A DNA stretch of 17,412 nt from contig CAYSLJ010000145.1 in assembly GCA_964431735.1 (NCBI GenBank), positions 1 to 17,412 of the forward strand, written 5' to 3'. Origin of the DNA: CALARM01 sp964431735. GTDB taxonomy: Bacteria; Vulcanimicrobiota; SpSt-956; JAKJGF01. The translations under genes were made by a program, and so were the position numbers. The notes beneath the pieces are model-generated. The model did not search any database. It saw only the letters and a list, made by a program, of their open reading frames with translations, and had not been told where the DNA came from. Shown here piece by piece: positions 1 through 8,111 of this stretch. Each line of letters starts with the position of its first letter. The stretch's first letter is position 1.

Positions 1-305
1 TAAATTACTGTTAATACGGTATATATTTTTCTCCAGAGCCTCACCCACCGGAAGGTTATAGAATAAATATTACTTTTCGGATAGGTTCTAAGGTGGATTA
101 GTGCCATTCGGATCTTTATTCATAAGATTATTTCTGGAATGATATGGTTCAGACGGATTAAAGAGTATGGTAAATTTCTGGTCATTCCCCAGATTCTCAG
201 TAATATTAGATGTTATGGATGTTCCCCAGGTAGTATCATATAATTGATAAGATGAAATAAATATCATGGAAGTGTAAGCATTACGAGAAGAAAGGTAAGC
301 ATAAG

Positions 306-426
306 GAACTGTCTGAAAATAATTACATCATAGTTATAATTTATATCGTGATGCGTAACGCGTAACGCGTGACGCGAGGGTACTTATTGTTTCAACAATT
401 TGCCGGAGTTATTTTTCTTACAGTCC
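306..426. mobile_element. Small MITE-like insertion in the pilX-like pseudogene
   Basis: This 121-bp segment has no counterpart in the intact paralogue and interrupts otherwise alignable sequence. It is flanked by TAAG on both sides (302-305 and 427-430), as expected of a 4-bp target duplication; the intact gene has a single corresponding site. The ends are short imperfect inverted repeats, GAACTGT inward from the left and GGACTGT inward from the right (6 of 7 match). It carries a four-unit heptamer array at 348-375 and a small palindrome, TTGTTTCAACAA, near 387-398. It encodes no protein, so any mobility would depend on a transposase in trans. Confidence 0.6.
348..375 (+). repeat. Heptamer array, GTRACGC type (4 units)
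   Basis: The units read GTGATGC, GTAACGC, GTAACGC and GTGACGC, followed by GAGG. The array at 8273-8300 has nearly the same composition and the same GAGG end. It lies inside the inserted element. Confidence 0.75.
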
Positions 427-502
427 TAAGTATTGTAACAAGCATCATACCTTTTTCTGAGAATTTAAATCCATCCATATTTATTTCTCCGTTTTCAATA
501 TT

Positions 503-2290
503 TTATTTAATTTTCTGACAGAACATCTTTTTAACGGCAAAATTATTTTTTCTTAAATCAGCAAGTATATCTATACCGTCAGTACCATTCATCAACACGA
601 CCTCGCCTCTCACATCACAGGGATGTATATAAACACCGGACGTACTATCTTCAATATAATTCCTGCATGCCAGCGGTGACGCTGTACAGTCATTATTATA
701 TTTATCTTTACTCACAATGGCACCTTTTATCAAAATTTTATCAGGAAGAGTATAATGATTGTTATTCCACCATGCCTGTTCTACCAATACATTATTCAGG
801 GCATATATAACACCTCTATATGCAGCCTGAGGGGGATTGGCGTTATCAATTTTTCCCGGTGTTTCCTGACAGCACATTCTGACATTTTCCGTAGCCAGAG
901 CGACCATTTCAACATCACTGGAATTTATAAAATCCAGTGTTCCGTTACATACAATAGCACCTTTTCCGCGGACTCTCACCTGAAGGCATAGAGCGTCATT
1001 TACATAAATTACATGATTATTCAAATTCAATTCCACCCTTGCATCTCTCATTGCAGTAGGCATTACGGGATTAATGCCCTGAAGCATTCTGACTGTTTCA
1101 AAAAAAGCACAGGTAGAAGGCATATAAATATCTTTTTCCATTTGAAGTGTAATAACCTTGAAAGCAGGATTATTCGGATCGGTACCTTTTGACATAGTCA
1201 TACCTATCTCATTTTTGAGAGCATTATTAAAAGCAGTATCAGAACCACTTGAAGGATATTCTCGAAAAGTAATAGAAGAATACTGATTAAAGAAATTTCT
1301 ATTTCTATTGCCAGGTTCCTGAAAATAAGGAGGTTCACTCGGTATATAGTAATAATTCTTATATTTTAAAAGGAAACTATTGACACTTGCTTCATAAAAA
1401 GAAGCTATTCCAAGTTTGTAAGAAGACACATATTCCCATGGATCGGAATGGAAATACATATCATAATTATAAGAAGCAGAAGCTGAATGGGGTATACAGC
1501 CATAAGTATTCGGGTCATATTCAAAATAACCTATAAGATAAAAGGGATTATTCGGATCTATTTTTAAACAATTTGGATCATTATAACCATTATTTATTAT
1601 TTCTATTATATCTGTATCATTTATATCGGGTAATTTTTCAGGCACAATATATTCTTTTTTCTTACTGTTAGAATTATCCTGAGTTATTGGATTGGGGCAG
1701 GAAAGAAATCCACCACCTATATCAAAATTTGCACCATATACTCTTATAGTTGAATTCGAGTGAACACGTCCACCTTCGTTTAAATTTTTACCTCTGCATT
1801 TAGTAGGAACTAATGGTGATAACCATGGCTCTATGAAAACCTTACCATCAGAGCAAACACTGTAATCTACTCTATCATCCCTTGTAAATATAGCTCTTAA
1901 AATAGATTCAGTATTATTTGCTCCTTCTGTACTAATACCTTTACATATTAATTCTGCGCAAAAAGGCGGGGTTGAACCACTGGCATATTTATTCCTGAGG
2001 TTATTTCTGGAACTATATATACCTGATGAAGGAAGAAAGATAAATTTCTGTCCATTACCAATATTTTGTTCCGTATTTAATGACGGCAATGAGTTAGGGT
2101 CATTATTTAATTGATAGAGTGCATATTCCACACCTGCTTCTGCTGACTGAAGAGCTTTTGATTTTCTTTCTGTCAGACCTGTAATATTAAGATTTTGAGA
2201 TGAAATAAAGATCATAGAAGTAGTAAGCATTACCAGAAGGAACGTAAGCATAAGTATCGTAACAAGCATCATACCTTTTTCAATCTTCAT
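503..2290 (-). CDS. PilX-like minor pilin / type IV pilus assembly protein, unusually long
   Basis: This looks like a membrane-anchored minor pilus component of the PilX_N type, which in known systems helps prime type IV pilus assembly. Residues 7-30 form one hydrophobic helix preceded by KG. The segment ALQSAEAGVEYAL at about 46-58 is the characteristic PilX_N ending with the AEAG motif. The remaining 530 or so residues form a large extracellular domain rich in Asn, Tyr and Pro with about ten scattered cysteines, and I do not recognise its fold. Classical PilX proteins are about 170-200 residues, so at 595 the soluble domain is greatly enlarged, perhaps for adhesion. The ATG at 2290 has a GGAGTGA site 6-7 nt upstream. 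It is the third gene of a minor-pilin operon and is followed 25 bp later by a broken copy of itself. The family call is good, the function is inferred. Confidence 0.75.
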   Translation of the reverse strand: MKIEKGMMLVTILMLTFLLVMLTTSMIFISSQNLNITGLTERKSKALQSAEAGVEYALYQLNNDPNSLPSLNTEQNIGNGQKFIFLPSSGIYSSRNNLRNKYASGSTPPFCAELICKGISTEGANNTESILRAIFTRDDRVDYSVCSDGKVFIEPWLSPLVPTKCRGKNLNEGGRVHSNSTIRVYGANFDIGGGFLSCPNPITQDNSNSKKKEYIVPEKLPDINDTDIIEIINNGYNDPNCLKIDPNNPFYLIGYFEYDPNTYGCIPHSASASYNYDMYFHSDPWEYVSSYKLGIASFYEASVNSFLLKYKNYYYIPSEPPYFQEPGNRNRNFFNQYSSITFREYPSSGSDTAFNNALKNEIGMTMSKGTDPNNPAFKVITLQMEKDIYMPSTCAFFETVRMLQGINPVMPTAMRDARVELNLNNHVIYVNDALCLQVRVRGKGAIVCNGTLDFINSSDVEMVALATENVRMCCQETPGKIDNANPPQAAYRGVIYALNNVLVEQAWWNNNHYTLPDKILIKGAIVSKDKYNNDCTASPLACRNYIEDSTSGVYIHPCDVRGEVVLMNGTDGIDILADLRKNNFAVKKMFCQKIK

Positions 2291-2313
2291 AATATATCAC
2301 TCCATATCAAGTT

Positions 2314-2383
2314 ATAATTGGGTTATGGTTTTTGGGTTTTAAGTTTCCTAACCCACCTCCCCCATAACCAATAACCATTAAAA
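2314..2383. repeat. Palindromic intergenic repeat, GGTTATGG type
   Basis: GGTTATGG (about 2324-2331) pairs with a distal CCATAACC, and inner GGGTTTT/AACCC segments also pair, giving an imperfect hairpin. It lies in the gap before the PilX-like start. A similar element occurs at 6177-6231, also just upstream of a minus-strand start codon. Confidence 0.5.
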
Positions 2384-2431
2384 CCAGATTTTACGCCATA
2401 AAAAATGAAAATTCCTATAATCTAACAGGCA

Positions 2432-2446
2432 TGACCGTATCGGTCA
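2432..2446. promoter_or_regulatory. Perfect short inverted repeat, possible operator
   Basis: TGACCG-TAT-CGGTCA is a perfect 6+6 bp palindrome in the 233-bp gap between the PilW-like and PilX-like genes. It has no T-tract on either side, so it is not an obvious terminator. A regulator site or an RNA-processing hairpin is possible. Confidence 0.3.
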
Positions 2447-2523
2447 CAACCAGATATGAAAATGAATAGACAGTGGAGCATAAAACTTCATCATTTTCAT
2501 ATAAAATTTATATAAAGAACTTA

Positions 2524-3231
2524 TTAATTTTGAGGTTTTACAGAATTTTTCAGGATATATCTGTCTGTTCCGATATCCCCTGTACCGCTTGAAGAAAAAG
2601 AAACCCTGGCATCTCTGCTTTTGCGAAAATTTTCTACAAAACCAAGTTCTATATTGATTATAGAACCGAGGTGAACAAACGTGACATGGGAAATCCTGGT
2701 ACATATTTTTCTTATAACCTGTCCCTGACTCATTTCCGTTCCTGACAGACCGGAATCCAGATTACCATTTATATTATCGAGTAAAGTGGCAACTGTTCTG
2801 TCTGAAGATTTATAAGGATACACGATTTCATGCGGTATATATCTTCTGTAAAGCATTTTTGTATTCAAATCATGGTCGTTCCCATCTGGAAGGGTATAAT
2901 ATATGACATGGCCCTGCCAGAGCAGGTCACCTGTATTTGGATCAGACATGACTTCTCCATCATATACAGGGGTTTCAAAACAAATATAAGCATTCGGATC
3001 ATTCGGATCAGCAGGAGTAAAAACATTAATAGCGACAGAATTTGCATTTCCAAGTTCAGTAGTAATCCTCTTCATTACTGTTTCTGCAGTTGTTTTAATA
3101 TCTGAACGAACTTCTCCTATCTTCCAGCTTTTAAGACCAACATCCATAGTGGCATAAAAAGTCAGGAGAAATAACATAAATATACCAATAACAATACATA
3201 ATTCTATAAGGGTTACTCCTGAATTCTTCAT
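2524..3231 (-). CDS. Prepilin-type N-terminal protein, PilW/GspJ-like minor pilin
   Basis: This is a pseudopilin of 235 residues. The N-terminus MKNSGVTLIELCIVIGIFML is a class III prepilin signal: a five-residue leader ending in Gly5, mature residue Val6, the conserved Glu at position 5 of the mature protein (E10), and a hydrophobic helix to about residue 26. A prepilin peptidase (PilD) would cleave after Gly5 and methylate the new N-terminus. The soluble part contains a DPNDPNAY segment and no recognisable enzymatic motif. Its size and its place between a PilV-like and a PilX-like gene support a PilW/GspJ-type role in the initiating tip complex of a type IV pilus or related filament. AAAGGA lies 6 nt before the ATG. 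It sits 69 bp after the PilV-like gene. Confidence 0.8.
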   Translation of the reverse strand: MKNSGVTLIELCIVIGIFMLFLLTFYATMDVGLKSWKIGEVRSDIKTTAETVMKRITTELGNANSVAINVFTPADPNDPNAYICFETPVYDGEVMSDPNTGDLLWQGHVIYYTLPDGNDHDLNTKMLYRRYIPHEIVYPYKSSDRTVATLLDNINGNLDSGLSGTEMSQGQVIRKICTRISHVTFVHLGSIINIELGFVENFRKSRDARVSFSSSGTGDIGTDRYILKNSVKPQN

Positions 3232-3300
3232 AATTATCCTTTAATGTTTCAACAAAATGATTTTTTACATCGCAGGTCACCCGGTCAATAAGTAAAAATA

Positions 3301-3816
3301 TTACTCTCTGGCTATTAAACTGCTCATCTTTGTGATCATCTGTCTTCCTGATACGGGATCCATCCAGTAAATTGTAACCGTAACCAGTTTCAAATTAAAT
3401 ATGGTAGTAGTTGAAGAGTCAACATAATCTTCCAGTTTAATCGCAAATTCATAATCCCCTGTAGTAGATATATTCTCAAGTCCATATATACCAAAAGCTG
3501 TCATACAAGCAACAGGATCATGCCATACAATAAGCTGACCGGAAGATGGTTCGATATGATCAATCGTACCTGATATTGTACTGGAATTTATATTGCTTCT
3601 CATATCAGTATTAACATCAGAGTAGGTAATCAGAAGATTTCTAATTTCAGCTATTTTCTTCTCTGCAATATTTACACCTGCAGTTCTATACCTACCTTTT
3701 TTTATGGCATTATTACCTGCTACAAAAACACCCAGAACAGTAACAATTACAATTCCCATAATGGCTACTGAAATAACTGTTTCAACCAGGCTAAAACCTT
3801 TGCTTTTATTTAACAT
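3301..3816 (-). CDS. Prepilin-type N-terminal protein, PilV/GspI-like minor pilin
   Basis: This is the first gene of the minor-pilin operon (171 residues). The start MLNKSKGFSLVETVISVAIM is a textbook prepilin signal with Gly7/Phe8 cleavage and Glu at mature position 5 (E12), followed by a helix to about residue 30. The motif NNAIKKGRYRTAGVNIAEKK resembles the post-helix segment of PilV/GspI proteins (typically ..A..lAe..le.). The soluble domain is short and probably beta-rich (LVTVTIYWMDPVSGRQ near the end). GAAAGG precedes the ATG with 8 nt spacing. A promoter with TTGACT and TATAAT boxes lies about 70-100 bp upstream. The assembly ATPase, platform protein and major pilin are not in this window, so the minor-pilin set is encoded apart from at least some of the machinery. 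Confidence 0.82.
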   Translation of the reverse strand: MLNKSKGFSLVETVISVAIMGIVIVTVLGVFVAGNNAIKKGRYRTAGVNIAEKKIAEIRNLLITYSDVNTDMRSNINSSTISGTIDHIEPSSGQLIVWHDPVACMTAFGIYGLENISTTGDYEFAIKLEDYVDSSTTTIFNLKLVTVTIYWMDPVSGRQMITKMSSLIARE

Positions 3817-3885
3817 ACTATGCCTTTCAAAAAAGTAGATATAAAAATTATATTTTCAGCAAAAAATTCATTCCAGGCAGAAAAT

Positions 3886-3914
3886 ATTATAACATTTTTA
3901 AAACAAAAAGTCAA
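3886..3914 (-). promoter_or_regulatory. Sigma-70 type promoter of the minor-pilin operon
   Basis: On the minus strand TTGACT (3909-3914), a 17-nt spacer and TATAAT (3886-3891) give an 11 of 12 match to the housekeeping consensus. It lies just after the stop of the upstream gene and points at the PilV-like gene. A second TATAAT at 3847-3852 has only a poor -35 box. Confidence 0.7.
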
Positions 3915-3922
3915 AGTATTCT

Positions 3923-6133
3923 TTAGAAATAATCCATACTGTAACCGCTTCTGGCCATTACCTGATCATTTATAAATTCCTCAAGTTTCTGATTTATAAT
4001 AAGCTTCTTATTTGCTTCATAGGCTTTCTTTATAGCCCTGTGTATTGCAGTTTCATCTTTTATCACGTAACTGTCATATAAAATGTCCAGAGCCTCATCC
4101 CATTCCTTTATACCCTGCCTGAGTATTTTATCACCTGTAGCGCTTTCAAGAGCCCAGCCGTCCGTATAGGTATATTCTTCATCATATTCTTCTTTTGCTT
4201 CATCTATTAAGTCTTTCATATCATCAAGAATATCTATAAATTCATCTTCATCTATGTATCCACTGAGAAAATTTAAAGCTCCGTCTTTTACATCCAGATA
4301 ATTTGTGGTGAGTATATCATCTTCTGTTATCAATTTTACAATATTTTTTATAAGTTCTTCCTCTTCATCTATTTCCTGAGGAAGAATAAAAATAGATTCT
4401 TGAAGAGAAAGGAGTGTTACATTTAATGATTTAAGATCTTCTGCAAGTAATTTTACGTCTTCAATATGATATTTCTCTTTAATGGTTTTTCCGAAACAGG
4501 ATAGAATATCCAGTATTTCTTCCAGAATCTTCAAATATTTCTCTTTATTTTCCCTTTCTTCGGGAGACATGAGAAATTCTCTTTTATCTATATCTTCAAT
4601 AGTTTCAATCATACTGGCAAAACCTGAGAGACTGTCATTAGAATAGTCTTCGGAACCGAGTTCCTGTTCCAGATCCTTTATGAGTCTCACAATCTGGCTG
4701 CCTGTATCATCCAGAACAGTTGTAACATCTTTTACATTACCATAACCAGAGGTGTATTTTTTAAGAACGTGAAGAAAAATATATAAAGGTGAACTTTTCT
4801 CATCTTCAGAAAAAATTGCTTCATGTTTCTCTACAGGCAGTCTGTCTTTCATCCCGGGATGGGCTTCAAATTCCGGTCTGGATAAAATAAATTTCTTTTC
4901 AGGCTGAAGCTGAGATTCAACTTTTTTTAGCAGTTCATTTGTTGAAGAAACCTCAGAAGAAGTTGCTTTTTTCAATATATCAGAATAGCTGTCTTTACTG
5001 TCATGATTTATTCTTTCAGGTACAGTATGAGGAGTATGTTCTTTTTTAAGAGCATGTTCAAGCTTTACCCATCTGTCAATTTCAGAACCAAACTCTTCAT
5101 CATCAAAAAAAGGAGATTCATCAACAAAAGCACGGATATTATCAAGCACCTCCAGAGCTTCCACAATAACACCTCTCAAACTGGAATTCATAGCAAATTC
5201 TTCCATATCCAGAAGATGTTCCTCTACTGTTTCCATTTTATCCAGTACTATATCTTTCTCTATCTGCCCTGAAAGAAACTTTTTAATATCTCTGGAAAAA
5301 ACTTCTATTTCTTTAATCTGAGGTGATTGGACTGAAGGTAATTTTTCTTTCATACCGGGATGTGCTTCAAACCCCGGTTTTGCTACCATATAGGTGGATA
5401 AATTCTTACCACGAATCTCACTTTTTATGATTTCTTTCCCGTGAGAAATTTTAGATTGACCTGGAGAAACAGGAGGTATAGCTTTATGCACCGGTGGAAC
5501 GGTTTCGGTTTTCAAAAAATGTTCTATTCTAATCCATTTACCTGTCTCAATTCTAAGAGCTTCTTCATCCAGTTCATCATCTTCATCCAGAATTATACGA
5601 ATATTATCTACAATCTCCATTGCAGAAATTATAACATTTCTGAATTCAGGTTTATTGGCTGCACAGAGTTCTTCTTTTTCAAGAAGATATTCTTCTACTG
5701 AGTCCAGTTTATCAAGAACAGTATCTCTGTCTATGTCTCCAATTCTTTTTAAATCTTTAATAAAATCGACAAATTCTTTAGGTTGAGCAGATACTGAAGG
5801 TAATCTTGCTTTCATACCCGGATGAGCTTCGAAATCAGGTTTTGATGACATAAACTGTTTCTCTTCCTTAAGGGGAAGCTCTTTTATAAGAAGTGACAGT
5901 TTTTCTAATTCTTTTCTGAGATTATTCCTGTTAAAGGATGGAGCATCACTCATCATACGAATATTATCCATGAATTCCAGAGCTTTTACTATAATATTTC
6001 TCAGGTTATTTTTTTTTTCTTCCAGTTCCAGAAGTTCTTCTTCCGTATCATCCAGTTTATTTAAAAATGTGACAAATCCAATTTTATCCTGGAGAAATAA
6101 TTCTATGTCTTTAATAAAACCATGAAGTTTCAC
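3923..6133 (-). CDS. Unknown acidic helical protein with FEAHPGMK repeats
   Basis: I do not recognise this 736-residue protein. It is highly charged, Glu/Asp/Lys/Leu-rich, lacks a signal peptide or membrane segment, and should be mostly helical and cytoplasmic. It is built from degenerate repeats of about 155-165 residues. Each has a helical block (D-[KM]-[DE]-[ST]-V-E-E-x-L-L ... A-[ML]-E-[IV]-[VL]-D-N-I-R) followed by a linker. The motif [KR]P-x-FEAHPGMK-x-[RK]LP occurs at about residues 98-112, 252-266 and 419-433. The C-terminal 300 residues lack the motif but stay acidic and helical. The start is GTG at 6133, with AGGAG about 11 nt upstream; the ATG just inside is out of frame. It has its own promoter and is divergent from the repeat-protein gene at 6348. 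A scaffold role is possible but unproven. Confidence 0.8.
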   Translation of the reverse strand: MKLHGFIKDIELFLQDKIGFVTFLNKLDDTEEELLELEEKKNNLRNIIVKALEFMDNIRMMSDAPSFNRNNLRKELEKLSLLIKELPLKEEKQFMSSKPDFEAHPGMKARLPSVSAQPKEFVDFIKDLKRIGDIDRDTVLDKLDSVEEYLLEKEELCAANKPEFRNVIISAMEIVDNIRIILDEDDELDEEALRIETGKWIRIEHFLKTETVPPVHKAIPPVSPGQSKISHGKEIIKSEIRGKNLSTYMVAKPGFEAHPGMKEKLPSVQSPQIKEIEVFSRDIKKFLSGQIEKDIVLDKMETVEEHLLDMEEFAMNSSLRGVIVEALEVLDNIRAFVDESPFFDDEEFGSEIDRWVKLEHALKKEHTPHTVPERINHDSKDSYSDILKKATSSEVSSTNELLKKVESQLQPEKKFILSRPEFEAHPGMKDRLPVEKHEAIFSEDEKSSPLYIFLHVLKKYTSGYGNVKDVTTVLDDTGSQIVRLIKDLEQELGSEDYSNDSLSGFASMIETIEDIDKREFLMSPEERENKEKYLKILEEILDILSCFGKTIKEKYHIEDVKLLAEDLKSLNVTLLSLQESIFILPQEIDEEEELIKNIVKLITEDDILTTNYLDVKDGALNFLSGYIDEDEFIDILDDMKDLIDEAKEEYDEEYTYTDGWALESATGDKILRQGIKEWDEALDILYDSYVIKDETAIHRAIKKAYEANKKLIINQKLEEFINDQVMARSGYSMDYF

Positions 6134-6176
6134 GATTTATCTTGCTCCTGTCACATTTCTCACATAAGTTAAAATC

Positions 6177-6231
6177 AGGTTATGGGTATCGGGTTAAGAA
6201 AATTAAAACCCAACACCAAACACCTATAACA
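6177..6231. repeat. Palindromic intergenic repeat, GGTTATGG type
   Basis: GTTATGGGT and GGGTT on the left pair with AACCC and ACCTATAAC on the right. The element resembles the one at 2314-2383. It falls between the transcription start predicted from the promoter at 6237-6265 and the GTG start of the unknown acidic protein, so it would be in the 5' leader of that mRNA. Confidence 0.5.
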
Positions 6232-6236
6232 CTTAA

Positions 6237-6265
6237 ATTGTAGTGAATAAAAACAAAAGAGTCAA
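6237..6265 (-). promoter_or_regulatory. Sigma-70 type promoter of the acidic repeat-protein gene
   Basis: On the minus strand TTGACT (6260-6265), 17 nt and TACAAT (6237-6242) make a good promoter. The predicted leader to the GTG at 6133 is about 97 nt and includes the GGTTATGG palindrome. Confidence 0.6.
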
Positions 6266-6287
6266 GGAAAAAAAATAATTTAACCTG

Positions 6288-6317
6288 TTTACTTTTATAT
6301 AAATTCAGGTATATATA
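6288..6317 (+). promoter_or_regulatory. Promoter of the Lys/Ser/Ala-rich repeat-protein gene
   Basis: TTTACT (6288-6293), 18 nt, then TATATA (6312-6317). The region just before the -10 reads GGTATATAT. The promoter at 8463-8492 has the same -35, spacing and GGTATATAT, which suggests the two plus-strand genes are co-regulated. Confidence 0.5.
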
Positions 6318-6347
6318 TTTTAGAATAACATCAGGAGGGGAAAAATC

Positions 6348-8108
6348 ATGGTTATTTCTTCCGTTAAAAATAAAAAAGCAGGTTCCATATCAGGAAGTCA
6401 GAAATCAGGCATAAAATCAGGACAGAATAAGGCGAAAACTTATTCTAAAGATACTCAGAAGTCACAGCAAACAGGTAAAACAGTTCCTGTGGGAGAGGAA
6501 AAAGGGGTTCATAAGCCGGAAACGGTACAACAGGAAAGAATAACACCGGCCAGACCGGGCAAAGACCCTGTAAAATCACAGGCTCTGGTTGGTTCTCAGT
6601 CAAAAGCTTCAAAAAAAATTACAGGTAAAAAAGCATCTTCAAAAAAAGGAAAGACTAAAGCATCATCCCGGACAGGTACATCCAGTAAACAAACTAAAGA
6701 AATACAGAAAACCAGAAGTACAGGGGAAACCGCTAAAACAACAAAGGTAGAAACTGTAAAAAAACCGGAATCAGGGCAGAATATTAAAGAAATAAATTCA
6801 TCAAAATCTCAGGCAGAAACAAAGAGCACCTCCAGTTATGAATCTGGTGAACAGGGAGTAAAAGCTTCGAGTGAAATGTCAGGGAAAGCCGAAGCATCAA
6901 CAGAAAAAGGCTCTACGGAAACTCATAAAACAGGGGGAGTAGAACATATAACCGAAAGTAAAGCTTCTGCATCTGCAGACGCAGAAGGTAAGATTTCTTC
7001 AGAATATGAAAATACAAAGGATAAATACAGATCTGCAGCAGAGATTTCCGGCTCTGCAGAAGCAGAGGCAAAACTTGAAGGGAGCCGCAGTATAAAGGTC
7101 GGAGATGTGGAAGCTACAGGTAAAGGCGACCTCAGTGCCAGTGCAAAAGTAGAAGGCGGCTTAAAGTCGGAGACTGAATTCAGTAAAGACAGAATGGCAG
7201 TAGAAAGAAGTGCAAAAGCATACGCAGAAGCAGACCTTTCGGCAGGCGTGGAAGGGGAAATAAAATCCGATGCAGGAAGTGCAAAAGTCGGTGCAAGAGG
7301 AGGCCTTAATGCCTCGGCAGATGCAGAACTGAGCGGGAAAGCTGACATATCCAGAGACGGAGTTGATGTCGGTTTCAGAGCAGGTGCAAAAGCAGAAGCA
7401 GTAGCTTACGGTTCTGTATCAGGTGAAGCAAAAACAAAAGCAGGAAGCGGTATAGGCGCAGAAGTTCAATTCGGAGCAGGTCCTTCCGCAGGTGCTGTAG
7501 CGGGAGGAGGATTCAAAGCAGACAAAGAAGGACTCCATGCCGACCTGGAACTGGGCGGTTATCTTGGTATAGGCGGAGCAGATGTAAAATTAAGTGCCGA
7601 TCTCAAGTATGAAGATATTAAGAACAATCCTGCCGCAGTAGCTGCAGGTGTAGTCGGAGGACCTGTAGGCGTGGCTACGGCCCTTGCCATGAAGAATGCT
7701 CCCGCCATTGCAGGAGCAGCCAACAAAGGGATAGATACTGTCCAGGGAGCAGGGAATAAAGCTCTTGACGGTTTACAGGGTATGGGGAATAAAGCTGTTG
7801 ACGGCAAACAGGATGCAATTAACAGCAAACTTGACGGTGCAAGGGGGGTTCTCGGTGATACAGTGGTAGATGGCACAAAAAAAGCTGTTAACACTGTTAT
7901 AGACGGAGCACAGACAGTTGGCAATAAAGTAGTTGACAGTGCTCAGACAGTAGGTAATGCTGTGATTGACGGAGGCCAGAAGGTTCTCTCTGTCGCAGCA
8001 GACGGAGCAAAAAAGGCCTATGATGTAGCAAACGATGTAATAGGTGGTACAGCAGGTGCCATAGGGAACGGAGCAAAAAAACTCTGGGGTGCACTGTGGG
8101 GAGACTGA
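6348..8108 (+). CDS. Lys/Ser-rich, Ala/Gly-rich repetitive protein with polymorphic-toxin-like shaft and amphipathic tail
   Basis: This 586-residue protein is not a recognised enzyme and has no signal peptide. Residues 1 to about 200 are disordered and Lys/Ser/Thr-rich, with the motif DPVKSQALV and then ASKKITG at about 73-93, shared with the annexin-repeat protein downstream. From about 205 to 420 the chain alternates small and charged residues (SASADAEGK, AYAEADLSAGVEGE, AGAKAEAVAYGSVSGEAK), a pattern resembling the beta-repetitive stalk of some polymorphic toxins and surface proteins. Residues 430-460 are hydrophobic and Gly/Ala/Val-rich. From about 460 a run of 10-11-residue units of the type NKVVDSAQTVG repeats to residue 570 or so, giving amphipathic helices reminiscent of LEA or apolipoprotein repeats. 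AGGAGGGG lies 7 nt before the ATG. A terminator follows. A structural, membrane-associating or exported role is inferred only. Confidence 0.75.
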   Translation: MVISSVKNKKAGSISGSQKSGIKSGQNKAKTYSKDTQKSQQTGKTVPVGEEKGVHKPETVQQERITPARPGKDPVKSQALVGSQSKASKKITGKKASSKKGKTKASSRTGTSSKQTKEIQKTRSTGETAKTTKVETVKKPESGQNIKEINSSKSQAETKSTSSYESGEQGVKASSEMSGKAEASTEKGSTETHKTGGVEHITESKASASADAEGKISSEYENTKDKYRSAAEISGSAEAEAKLEGSRSIKVGDVEATGKGDLSASAKVEGGLKSETEFSKDRMAVERSAKAYAEADLSAGVEGEIKSDAGSAKVGARGGLNASADAELSGKADISRDGVDVGFRAGAKAEAVAYGSVSGEAKTKAGSGIGAEVQFGAGPSAGAVAGGGFKADKEGLHADLELGGYLGIGGADVKLSADLKYEDIKNNPAAVAAGVVGGPVGVATALAMKNAPAIAGAANKGIDTVQGAGNKALDGLQGMGNKAVDGKQDAINSKLDGARGVLGDTVVDGTKKAVNTVIDGAQTVGNKVVDSAQTVGNAVIDGGQKVLSVAADGAKKAYDVANDVIGGTAGAIGNGAKKLWGALWGD

Positions 8109-8111
8109 GCA

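Larger units (their letters stand above)
88..478 (-). pseudogene. Broken second PilX-like minor pilin gene
   Basis: This is a decayed paralogue of the intact PilX-like gene just upstream. It keeps a GGAG ribosome site and an ATG at 478, 25 bp after the intact gene's stop. The start reads MDGFKFSEKGMMLVTIL, matching the intact EKGMMLVTIL. The frame is then interrupted by an inserted element at 306-426. After it the homology resumes (LTFLLVML). A 1-nt deletion follows, and about 30 codons are missing between SMIFISS and YQL. Later, ENLGNDQKFTILFNPSEPYH and SRNNLMNKDPNGTNPP align with the intact NIGNGQKFIFLPSSGIYSSR and NNLRNKYASGSTPP, and a TAG stop at 88-90 ends this part. From 69 to the window edge another minus frame stays open (reading YNLPVGEALEKNIYRINSNL). 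It may be the rest of the pseudogene or another gene. The original function would have been a minor pilus subunit. Confidence 0.8.

Noticed and set aside
1..69. Minus-strand open frame at the window edge as a separate gene
   Set aside because: It is only 23 codons and is cut by the edge; it may be the out-of-frame rest of the pseudogene.
6923..7348. Long antisense ORFs within the repeat-protein and annexin genes (for example also 9662-10201)
   Set aside because: They are compositional shadows of biased codon use in the plus-strand genes (Ser/Leu/Ala-rich) with no start signals.
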